Positions 40,891 through 48,922 of a stretch of DNA of 64,000 bases are shown here, one piece after another (positions within the stretch are counted from its first letter, which is position 1; every line of letters starts with the position of its first letter). Location of the stretch: positions 868,001-932,000 of the forward strand of contig NZ_JARTVY010000002.1 in NCBI RefSeq assembly GCF_031450805.1, given 5' to 3'. Position numbers and translations under genes: made by a program. Source of the stretch: Caballeronia sp031450805 (GTDB taxonomy: Bacteria; Pseudomonadota; Gammaproteobacteria; Burkholderiales; Burkholderiaceae). Below the pieces are notes generated by a model. The model saw nothing but the letters and a program-made list of their open reading frames with translations. It made no database searches and was not told the DNA's origin.

Positions 40891-43080
40891 TCAATGCGGG
40901 ACGCCGTCCGCCATCAGGACGCGTAGCTCATCCATATCGAACGGCTTGGCGAGGATGCGAACACCGAGATGCTTCGCGCGTTCGATCTCGTCCGCGTAGC
41001 CGGTCATCAACACGATCTTCTGCGAAGGCAAGCGCTGAACGATCTGCTCGGCCAGATCGATGCCGTTCATGCGGCCAGGCATCTGCACATCCGACAACAC
41101 GAGATCGAAGCCATAGCCTTCGCCCAGGAGCGCGAAGGCCGCGTCCGCGCTCTCTTCGTGATGCACGGCGCAGCCGAACACTTCGAGCACCGCCGTGATG
41201 CCCGCGGCGACATCGGCGTTATCTTCGACGAGCAGCACGGACATGCCGCGCAATGGATGGTCCTCATCGACGTTCGGCGGTGGAACCCGATGCTCAGGTT
41301 GACTAACTACCTCCTGTTTCGTCGATGCAACCGCCCCCTGATAGCGTGGCAGGTACAACCGCACGGTCGTGCCCGCATTCGGCACGCTCGTGATGCGTGC
41401 GGCGCCGCCCGCCTGCTCGCATGCCGCGAGCACTTGCGCAAGCCCAAGTCCCGTTCCCGCGCCGCGCTCTTTCGTCGTGAACAACGGCTCGAACGCGCGA
41501 CGCAGCACCGACTCGCTCATGCCTTCGCCGTTGTCGGTGACGGCGATCAGCACGTATTCGCCGTCGGGCAAGTCGTTCCCGGCGCTGCGCACGCGCGCGT
41601 TCTGACAACGGATCACAATGCGCCCGCCGTGCGGCATCGCATCGCTCGCATTGACCGCGATGTTGACGAGCGCGAGCTCGAGTTCGACCGCATCCGCCAT
41701 GACGTTCCACGAGTCCGCCGCACACTCCAGCGTCAGCACGACCGATGGATGCACCGCGCTTCTCACGGTATCCAGCACGCTTGTCAGCCACGCGGACGGG
41801 TCGATGGCTTCCTGCTTGCGCGGATGCTTGCGCGCCACGCTCATGAGCCGGCGAGCAAGCGATTCCGCGCCGGCGGTGGCGCGTTCGACCGCGAGCACTT
41901 CGCTTTCGACATCGTTGAAATGCTTTCGACGCGCAAGCGCCATGTTCGACGACACGACCATCAACAGGTTATTGAAGTCATGCGCGACGTTCGCGACCAG
42001 ATTGCCGAGCGCCCCCATGCGCCGCAATTGACGGCTCGATGCTTCGACGGAAAGGCGCATGGCGACCTCTGCTTGCCAGCGCTCCCATGCGGCACGTTCG
42101 GCATCGAGGCGACGGATCGAGAACGCAATCAGCAGCCACACGGCCATGCAGGGAAAGGCGGCGATTGCGCAGACGAGCGCGAGGTTATGCCGCCATCGCG
42201 CCTTGACGGCGGAAGTCGCGTAGCCCGTGGCCACATAGAGCGGGAAATCGGCGACGCGGCGGTAGGCGAGCACGCGTTCGATCTGATCGATGGTCGACGT
42301 CATCCGCAGCCGGCCATAGAGCTCGTTATCGCGAAAGGCGTTGGTGAACGGCGTGTCGGTGGCGGGCTGCGCGGCGGCGTCCGCTGAAGGGTAGCGCACG
42401 AGCACCCTGCCGTCGCGTCGATAGAGTCCGATGACGAGCGCGTTATCGCCCGCGGCGATCTCATGATAGAAGTCGCTGAAATAATCGCGTTTCAGCGCAA
42501 TGGATACGACGCCGAGAAAGTGACCGTCCTGGCTCACGCGTCCCATCGTCGTGGTGAAGACGTCGGAGTTCGCGACCTTGCCGCGCAACGGCAGCGAGAA
42601 GTACGTGACCGGTGCGATGGCGCGCGCAGCGCGGAAGTCGTCGCGATCCGCGATAGACACTTGAGGCGCAGGGTACCAGCGGCTATTCACGAGCAGCGCA
42701 CCGTTCGCGCCGAACACCGAAACGGCCGCGACCTGCGCAAGCGTGCCGCTCATGTCGTCGAGCGCGCGATGCAGCGCTTCCTGACGGCTCGCGACGCTGG
42801 CATCGTCGCTGTCACCGAGCGTATCCACCACGCGCGTCTCGAGTTGCTGATTCAGGTCCAGCACCTTGAGCGCATGTTCGTTTGCGATGCGCGCGAGACG
42901 TTCGGTCAGTTCTTCCGCATCGGCGAAGCGGCGCTGATAGTCGTAGTAGCCATAAATGCAAAGGCACGCGAGCGGTATCAGCACCGACGCTGCCAGCACG
43001 AGCAGCAGCACGCGCCGCGTCAGCGCGAAGTTGCGCGACGGAAGCCGTAAGTCCAGTGTCCCGTTCTCGGTAGGGTTCAA
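40891..43080 (-). CDS. Hybrid histidine kinase with periplasmic Cache-like sensor
   Basis: 729 residues. Transmembrane helices at about 23-45 and 300-322 flank a periplasmic double-Cache-like sensor (SRWYPAPQVSIADRDDFRAA; VSQDGHFLGVVSIALKRDYF). HisKA has phospho-His at 367 (VAHDFNNLL), followed by N-box NIAVNASDAMPHGG, G boxes DNGEGMSE and GTGLGLAQV, then a receiver domain (VLLVEDNADVAAGI; LVLSDVQMPG). It senses an unknown extracellular ligand. Upstream of it, on the same strand and 90 bases away, ends the ammonium transporter gene; a link to nitrogen sensing is only suggested by position. Confidence 0.92.
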   Translation of the reverse strand: MNPTENGTLDLRLPSRNFALTRRVLLLVLAASVLIPLACLCIYGYYDYQRRFADAEELTERLARIANEHALKVLDLNQQLETRVVDTLGDSDDASVASRQEALHRALDDMSGTLAQVAAVSVFGANGALLVNSRWYPAPQVSIADRDDFRAARAIAPVTYFSLPLRGKVANSDVFTTTMGRVSQDGHFLGVVSIALKRDYFSDFYHEIAAGDNALVIGLYRRDGRVLVRYPSADAAAQPATDTPFTNAFRDNELYGRLRMTSTIDQIERVLAYRRVADFPLYVATGYATSAVKARWRHNLALVCAIAAFPCMAVWLLIAFSIRRLDAERAAWERWQAEVAMRLSVEASSRQLRRMGALGNLVANVAHDFNNLLMVVSSNMALARRKHFNDVESEVLAVERATAGAESLARRLMSVARKHPRKQEAIDPSAWLTSVLDTVRSAVHPSVVLTLECAADSWNVMADAVELELALVNIAVNASDAMPHGGRIVIRCQNARVRSAGNDLPDGEYVLIAVTDNGEGMSESVLRRAFEPLFTTKERGAGTGLGLAQVLAACEQAGGAARITSVPNAGTTVRLYLPRYQGAVASTKQEVVSQPEHRVPPPNVDEDHPLRGMSVLLVEDNADVAAGITAVLEVFGCAVHHEESADAAFALLGEGYGFDLVLSDVQMPGRMNGIDLAEQIVQRLPSQKIVLMTGYADEIERAKHLGVRILAKPFDMDELRVLMADGVPH

Positions 43081-43170
43081 GCGTTCGGCCTTTTCGTGAG
43101 TCGGCCGTCTATCGTAACCGGCGGGCGCGTATGGCGCATAGCCACATGCACCCGCCCTGTCAACGATGCA

Positions 43171-44373
43171 TCACCCTGCCAGTTCGCGATCCGGCGTCGA
43201 CGATATGCGATGTATCGCAAGGTCCGCGCCGTTGAATTCGTCTTCGCGTTCGAGCCGCAAGCCAACGGTCATCTTGATGGCGCCATACACGGCCGCACCG
43301 CCCGCGAGCGCGAGCAACACCGCGCCCAGCGTTCCGATGCACTGCGACCATACCGATACGCCGCCGATGCCGCCGAACGACCGCTGCCCGAAGATGCCCG
43401 CCGCGATGCCGCCCCATGCGCCGCACATGCCGTGCAGGGGCCACACGCCGAGCACGTCGTCGATACGCCAGCGGTTCTGAACGCAAGTGAACATCTGGAC
43501 GAACAACACGCCCGCGACTGCGCCGACGATCAGCGCGCCCAGCGGATGCATCAGGTCCGAGCCTGCGCATACCGCGACGAGCCCGGCAAGCGGTCCGTTA
43601 TAAGTGAAGCCCGGATCATTGCGTCCCGCGAACCATGCGGCGAGCGTTCCGCCGACCATTGCCATCAGCGAGTTGACCGCGACCAGGCCGCTGATCTTGT
43701 CGACGGTCTGCGCGCTCATCACGTTGAAGCCGAACCAGCCGACCGCGAGCACCCATGCGCCCAATGCAAGAAACGGAATGCTCGATGGCGGATGCGCGGC
43801 GATGCGCCCGTCCTTGTGATAGCGCCCATGACGCGGGCCGAGCAGCAGCACGGCAGGCAGCGCCACCCAGCCGCCGAACGCATGCACGACGACCGAGCCC
43901 GCGAAGTCATGGAACGGCGCGCCGAAGGTCTGCGCAAGCCAGTGCTGGATCCCGAACCGCTCGTTCCACGCGACGCCTTCCAGCAGCGGATAGACGAAGC
44001 CGACGATCACGCACGTCGCGAACAATTGCGGATTGAACTTCGAACGTTCCGCAATCCCGCCGGAGACGATCGCCGGAATGGCCGCCGCGAACGTCAGCAG
44101 GAAGAAGAAGCGCACGAGCGCATAGCCGTTGTGCTGCGCGAGGATATCGGCGCCGTGCATGAACTGCACGCCATAGGCGATGTTGTAGCCGATGAAGAAG
44201 TACGCCAGCGTCGACACCGCAAAGTCGACGAGGATCTTCACGAGCGCGTTGACCTGATTCTCGCGGCGGACGGTGCCGAGTTCGAGAAAGGCGAACCCCG
44301 CGTGCATCGCGAGCACCATTGCTGCGCCGAGGAGCAGAAAGAGCGTGTTGGTTCCGGATTGAAGGGCCTGCAT
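43171..44373 (-). CDS. amt: Ammonium transporter (Amt family)
   Basis: 400 residues with about 11 transmembrane helices. Family motifs: FHDFAGSVVVHAFGG (D-F-A-G-x-V-V-H, ammonium site Asp and pore His), GGIAERSKF, WPLHGMCGAWGGIAAG, and GWFGFN. Imports ammonium. No glnK/glnB gene precedes it here. The start MQALQSGTN is 23 bases after the start site predicted from a perfect sigma-54 promoter, so it should be NtrC-activated under nitrogen limitation, together with the nas genes. Confidence 0.95.
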   Translation of the reverse strand: MQALQSGTNTLFLLLGAAMVLAMHAGFAFLELGTVRRENQVNALVKILVDFAVSTLAYFFIGYNIAYGVQFMHGADILAQHNGYALVRFFFLLTFAAAIPAIVSGGIAERSKFNPQLFATCVIVGFVYPLLEGVAWNERFGIQHWLAQTFGAPFHDFAGSVVVHAFGGWVALPAVLLLGPRHGRYHKDGRIAAHPPSSIPFLALGAWVLAVGWFGFNVMSAQTVDKISGLVAVNSLMAMVGGTLAAWFAGRNDPGFTYNGPLAGLVAVCAGSDLMHPLGALIVGAVAGVLFVQMFTCVQNRWRIDDVLGVWPLHGMCGAWGGIAAGIFGQRSFGGIGGVSVWSQCIGTLGAVLLALAGGAAVYGAIKMTVGLRLEREDEFNGADLAIHRISSTPDRELAG

Positions 44374-44406
44374 GGTGCGTGGCTCATCTTGAAAAGCGGC
44401 GCTTTT

Positions 44407-44422
44407 TGCAAGATCCGGGCCA
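44407..44422 (-). promoter_or_regulatory. Sigma-54 promoter of amt
   Basis: On the minus strand TGGCCCGGATCTTGCA fits TGGCNCGNNNNTTGCW at all defined positions. Predicted start near 44396, 23 bases from the amt ATG. The remainder of 44374-44820 holds one NtrC-like site and a Fur box. Confidence 0.87.
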
Positions 44423-44554
44423 TGCGAGTGCATCTTGCATGCGGTTGGTGCTTGGACCCTGCCGTACATGCGCCCGGTCGGTGCCGACAGCGTCCCGCAA
44501 CTCGTGACGTTCGCGCTGCTTTGGTGCGGCCCGACCGATCGTGTTGCATGCGGC

Positions 44555-44569
44555 GCACCGCCGGCGTGC
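44555..44569. promoter_or_regulatory. NtrC-like enhancer site upstream of amt
   Basis: GCAC-CGCCGGC-GTGC, the GCAC-N7-GTGC layout, about 165 bp upstream of the predicted amt start. Single clear copy; the same layout occurs twice in the nas divergent region. Confidence 0.65.
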
Positions 44570-44659
44570 ATGTAACACGCAGAATTCCGCACGCGTGCAT
44601 CCGAGCCACCGAAAAGCCCTACTCGTCGACCCGTTCATTTCCAAATATTTCCGTAATGT

Positions 44660-44680
44660 GTAATGATACTGATTCGCATT
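44660..44680 (+). promoter_or_regulatory. Fur box upstream of the siderophore receptor
   Basis: GTAATGATACTGATTCGCATT resembles GATAATGATAATCATTATC, with the stretch TAATGATA perfectly kept and 13 of 17 core positions alike. About 140 bases before the receptor start. Expected to repress under iron sufficiency. Confidence 0.65.
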
Positions 44681-44820
44681 AACAATTGCGATCATAGCTT
44701 GACCCAATGACGACAGCCGCCTTGGAACGACACATGGGCGAGCTGTTTCGTCATCGCTTCTGGGCGCTGAAATCCCGTTTCGCGCCAGTCGGAATCTACT
44801 AACAAGTATCGGGGAACGAC

Positions 44821-47073
44821 ATGTTGAGGAAAACGCCGCTTGCAGCGGCTCTGGTCACTATTGCCGCGGCGCCGATGGCCGCACCGCTTTATGCGCAGAC
44901 CGCACCGCAGGGCGCGCTAGCCACGCAAGCAGCAGCGCCCGCGACGCAAGCCTCTTCCGCCACGGACGCTTCGGCCAGCCAGACCATCGCGCAGGCCGCC
45001 ACGCTGCCGGCCGTCGCCGTGACCGGACAAAGCGACGCCGCTGCCGACTTCCAGCCCGAGATGTCGAGCGTCGGCGCCAAAGTGCCGACCGCGCTGCGCG
45101 ACATTCCGCAGGCGGTCGTGGTCGTGCCGAAAGCCGTGCTGCAATCTCAGGCGGTGAGCTCGTTCTCCGACGCGCTGCGCAACGTGCCGGGCGTAACGCT
45201 GGGCGCGGCCGAAGGCGGCCAGATCGGCAACAACATCAACTTGCGCGGCTTCACGGCGCGCACGGACATTTATCTCGACGGCTTCCGTGACCGCGGCCAG
45301 TACTATCGCGACACCTTCAACCTCGAATCGATCGACGTGCTGTACGGTCCTTCGTCGCTGTATTTCGGACGCGGCTCGACGGGCGGCGTCATCAACCAGG
45401 TCAGCAAGCAGCCGAACCTCAAGCCGCGCGCCGACGTGTCCTTGCAGGCAGGCACGCATGACCGCTATCGCACGACGGTCGACATCAATCAGCCGTTGAC
45501 GGATACCGCCGCCTTTCGCATCAACGCGTTCGGCCAGTCGCTCGGCTCGACGCGCGACGAGATGAAAAACAAGGACTTCGGCATTGCGCCGGAGGTGAAG
45601 TTCGGCATCGGCACGCCCACGCAAGTCACGCTGTCTGCACTTATTCAGCACAACTACGATCAGCCTGACTACGGCATCCCGCCGTTGAACGGCCATCCCG
45701 CTCCTGTCGATACGAAGACCTTCTACGGCTTCACCGACGATCGCACCATTCAGGACGTGCAGACGCTGAACGCGCGGATCGAGCATCGCTTCAACGACAT
45801 GTTCACGGTACGCAATCAAACGCAATTCAGCCACTACAGCACCGAAGCGCGCGCGACGAACGCAGCGGCCGTACTGACCGGCCCACTCGGCACATCGACG
45901 GCGCTCACGAACGGCAATTACACGACGCTGCCGCTGTCCTCTTTGTATGTGCGCCTGCAAGGCAAGGATCGCAACATCAACGATCATTCGGTCTATAACG
46001 CGACCGATTTTCAGGGCAAATTCGCAACCGGCTTTCTCAAGCATGACATGCTGGTGGGCGTCGATCTGAGTCACGAGACGTACAGCAACCAGAGCTTCAC
46101 CGCAACGACGCCGGGACTGCCCTCGAACACGCTGGCCATTGTGCCGCTCGTCAATCCGGCTTATACGCCGCGTCCTTCGAACTATCGCGAAGTGGCGACC
46201 AATCTCGCGGAATCGAGCGCGAACGGCATCGGCCTCTACCTGAACGATACGATTTCCATCGGCGAGCACTGGAAGTGGATCGGCGGGGTGCGCTGGGACC
46301 GCTACGAAGCGTCGATCAACAACTCGATCAACGCGCCGCGCTATGCGACGCAGACGAATTACTTCACGAGCGTCCGCACCGGCATCGTTTGGCAGCCGAC
46401 GGAATGGCAGTCTTATTACGTGTCGTATGGGACATCGTTCAACCCGTCGCTCGAAGCGCTCACGCTCACGAACAATCAGCAGAACACGCCGCCCGAGAAG
46501 AACCGCTCGTATGAGATCGGATCGAAGTGGGACCTGTTGAACGGCGGGCTATCGGTGACGCAATCGCTTTTCAATATCGAAAAGACGAACGCGCGCACGC
46601 AGGTCTCGACCGGCGAATACACACTCGATGGCGATGTCAGAGTGCGGGGCTATCAACTTGGCGTGGCGGGCCACCTCACGAACAAATGGCAGCTGTTCGG
46701 CGGCTACACGTACATGAACGGCACGGTGGAAAAGGCGCTCGACGGCACCACCGGCAATACCCTCGCGAATACGCCGCACAACATGCTTACGCTGTGGTCG
46801 ACCTATAACTTCACGCCGAACTGGGAGTTCGGGGGCGGACCTTCCTATGTGTCCTCTCGCTATGCAGCCAACAATAACCTGGTGAAGGTGGGCGGCTATA
46901 CGCGCTGGGACGTGATGGCCGCGTATCATCAGAAGCGCTACGATATCCAGTTCAACGTGTGGAATCTGACGGACAAGAAGTACTACGACGCCCTGATTCC
47001 ATCCGATGGCGGACGCGCGGTGCCGGGCATCGGCCGCACCTTCCTCGCGACGTTGAATTACCGCTTCCGTTGA
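44821..47073 (+). CDS. TonB-dependent siderophore receptor
   Basis: 750 residues: signal peptide (cleavage after LYAQ, about 26), an Ala-rich stretch with a TonB box-like TLPAVAVTGQ, plug domain (DIPQAVVVVPKAVLQSQAVS; NINLRGFTARTDIYLDGFRD; LYGPSSLYFGRGSTGGVIN) and a 22-strand barrel ending in the outer-membrane signature NYRFR. The plug signature is that of the FhuA/FiuA group, which take catecholate or hydroxamate ferric complexes; ligand not determinable. piuC follows after 63 bases. Regulated by iron through the Fur box upstream (predicted). Confidence 0.94.
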   Translation: MLRKTPLAAALVTIAAAPMAAPLYAQTAPQGALATQAAAPATQASSATDASASQTIAQAATLPAVAVTGQSDAAADFQPEMSSVGAKVPTALRDIPQAVVVVPKAVLQSQAVSSFSDALRNVPGVTLGAAEGGQIGNNINLRGFTARTDIYLDGFRDRGQYYRDTFNLESIDVLYGPSSLYFGRGSTGGVINQVSKQPNLKPRADVSLQAGTHDRYRTTVDINQPLTDTAAFRINAFGQSLGSTRDEMKNKDFGIAPEVKFGIGTPTQVTLSALIQHNYDQPDYGIPPLNGHPAPVDTKTFYGFTDDRTIQDVQTLNARIEHRFNDMFTVRNQTQFSHYSTEARATNAAAVLTGPLGTSTALTNGNYTTLPLSSLYVRLQGKDRNINDHSVYNATDFQGKFATGFLKHDMLVGVDLSHETYSNQSFTATTPGLPSNTLAIVPLVNPAYTPRPSNYREVATNLAESSANGIGLYLNDTISIGEHWKWIGGVRWDRYEASINNSINAPRYATQTNYFTSVRTGIVWQPTEWQSYYVSYGTSFNPSLEALTLTNNQQNTPPEKNRSYEIGSKWDLLNGGLSVTQSLFNIEKTNARTQVSTGEYTLDGDVRVRGYQLGVAGHLTNKWQLFGGYTYMNGTVEKALDGTTGNTLANTPHNMLTLWSTYNFTPNWEFGGGPSYVSSRYAANNNLVKVGGYTRWDVMAAYHQKRYDIQFNVWNLTDKKYYDALIPSDGGRAVPGIGRTFLATLNYRFR

Positions 47074-47136
47074 TGCCCACGCGCGCCGTTTCATCGCTCG
47101 AAGAAGCGGCGCGCGCGTCAAGTGACTTGCCGAATC

Positions 47137-47820
47137 ATGATTCTTTCGATACCGAACGTACTCAGTCCCGAAGACGCCGCCGCGATGCGTGCACGTCTCG
47201 AAGCCAGCGACGCATGGGTCGATGGGCGCGCGACCGCGGGCTATCAGGGCGCGCCGGTCAAGCGCAATCAGCAGATTGCAGAAGGCTCGCCCATCGCGCG
47301 CGAACTGGGCGATATGATCGTCGGCGCGCTCGAGCGTCATCCGCTTTTCATCAGCGCGGTGCTGCCGAATCGCGTGTATCCACCGCTATTCAACCGCTAT
47401 GAAGGCGGCATGCATTTCGGCAGTCATGTCGATGGCGCCATTCGCATCGTGCCGGGACATGGCGCTCGCGTTCGCACCGATGTGTCCGTCACACTGTTTC
47501 TTTCACGCCCCGAAGACTACGACGGCGGCGAGCTAGTGATCGAAGACACGTATGGCGTGCAGGAAGTGAAGCTGCCCGCGGGACACGCAATCGTGTATCC
47601 CGCGACGAGCTTGCATCAGGTGCGCCCCGTTACGCGCGGCGCACGTGTGGCGAGTTTCTTCTGGACGCAGAGCCTCGTTCGCGACGACGCCCAGCGCGCG
47701 CTGCTATTCGATCTCGACAACTCCATTCAACGCCTGAATGCGACCAACGGCGATGAAGCCGCCAAACGCACGCTCGTCGGCTGCTATCACAATCTGCTGC
47801 GCATGTGGAGCGAAACGTGA
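47137..47820 (+). CDS. piuC: Fe(II)/2-oxoglutarate dioxygenase PiuC (PKHD-type hydroxylase)
   Basis: 227 residues with a jelly-roll 2OG dioxygenase domain: metal ligands H-x-D in SHVDGAIR, distal His in SLHQVRPV, and 2OG-binding Arg in TRGARVASFF. The PiuC/YbiX family is usually found beside TonB siderophore receptors, as here. Substrate unknown. The start MILSIPNV is chosen over an upstream GTG because it begins the conserved family sequence. Confidence 0.93.
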   Translation: MILSIPNVLSPEDAAAMRARLEASDAWVDGRATAGYQGAPVKRNQQIAEGSPIARELGDMIVGALERHPLFISAVLPNRVYPPLFNRYEGGMHFGSHVDGAIRIVPGHGARVRTDVSVTLFLSRPEDYDGGELVIEDTYGVQEVKLPAGHAIVYPATSLHQVRPVTRGARVASFFWTQSLVRDDAQRALLFDLDNSIQRLNATNGDEAAKRTLVGCYHNLLRMWSET

Positions 47821-47824
47821 CCGC

Positions 47825-48763
47825 TCAATGGTCTTGCGCGAGTTCCTCGAGCAGCGCTTCATCACGCGCGATCACATCGGGCAGATGTGCACGCAGAAAC
47901 TCGACCCACGTGCGCGTCTTTGCATCGACGAACTTGCGCGACGCATAAAGCGCATAGAGATTCGTATGCTGCAGCGTGTACTGCGGCAGCACGCGCACGA
48001 GCGAGCCATTGCGCAAGCCGTCGATTGCAGCGTAGAGCGGCAACATGCCGATACCCATGCCTTCGCGTATCGCCACCACGAGTGATTCTGCGATATTCAC
48101 CTGCACCGTCCCGCTGATCTGCAACGTCTCGCGGCCTTGCGGTCCTTCGAGCGTCCATTCGCGTGCGGGAAACGCAGGCGTCTGCAAGGTGAGGCAATCG
48201 TGACTGGCGAGGTCGGCGGGCTGCTCGGGCGTGCCGCGTGCATCGATATAGCCCGGCGATGCGCAAAGGATGCTGAACGTGCTTCCGAGCCGATGTGATA
48301 TCACTTCCGAATCCGACAACGTTCCCGCCGATACCACCGCGACATCGCTGCTGCCTTCGAAAAGATCCGGCATGCGCTGCGATAGCGTCAACTCCACCTT
48401 CACGTCGGGATAGAGCGCGCGATAACGGGCGATGGCCGGAAGAATATAGTGCTGACCCACGCTTGCGAAACTGAACATGCGCAGCGTGCCCGATGGATGC
48501 TCATGCGCGCCGCTTGCTTCTTCTTCCGCGCCGTCGATATCGGCGAGTATCTGCAAGACGCGCTTCAGATAGCGCTCGCCAGCCGACGTGAGCGCGAGAC
48601 GCCGCGTCGAGCGGTTCATCAATCGCGTGCGCAAGTGAGCTTCGAGTTCCGACACGGCGCGCGACATCGCGCCTGTCGTCGAGTTCATCGATTGAGCCGC
48701 GGCCGTGAAGCTGCCGGCTTCGATCACGCGGGCGAATACCCGCATGTTCTGTAGGGTGTCCAT
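47825..48763 (-). CDS. LysR-family transcriptional regulator
   Basis: 312 residues. Winged HTH at about 1-60 (FARVIEAGSFTAAAQSMNST; MSRAVSELEAHLRTRLMNRSTR), then the effector-binding domain. The group is that of CrgA/DmlR-like regulators. Divergent from the FUSC exporter at a 159-bp gap, the usual LysR target arrangement, so it probably activates or represses the exporter. Not specifically linked to piuC, which converges with it. Confidence 0.93.
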   Translation of the reverse strand: MDTLQNMRVFARVIEAGSFTAAAQSMNSTTGAMSRAVSELEAHLRTRLMNRSTRRLALTSAGERYLKRVLQILADIDGAEEEASGAHEHPSGTLRMFSFASVGQHYILPAIARYRALYPDVKVELTLSQRMPDLFEGSSDVAVVSAGTLSDSEVISHRLGSTFSILCASPGYIDARGTPEQPADLASHDCLTLQTPAFPAREWTLEGPQGRETLQISGTVQVNIAESLVVAIREGMGIGMLPLYAAIDGLRNGSLVRVLPQYTLQHTNLYALYASRKFVDAKTRTWVEFLRAHLPDVIARDEALLEELAQDH

Positions 48764-48922
48764 CAAACCTTCACAGTTGCCAGAGGGACGGTATTGTCCG
48801 CTCAATTGCCACAAGCATTGTTATCGAATCTGGAAAGAATGTTCCCTGATTCCCTCATTAATCCATGATCCGGTGCTGCCTACAATCGGCTGCTTCACGA
48901 AAGGGACGCAGCGGGCAAAAGC

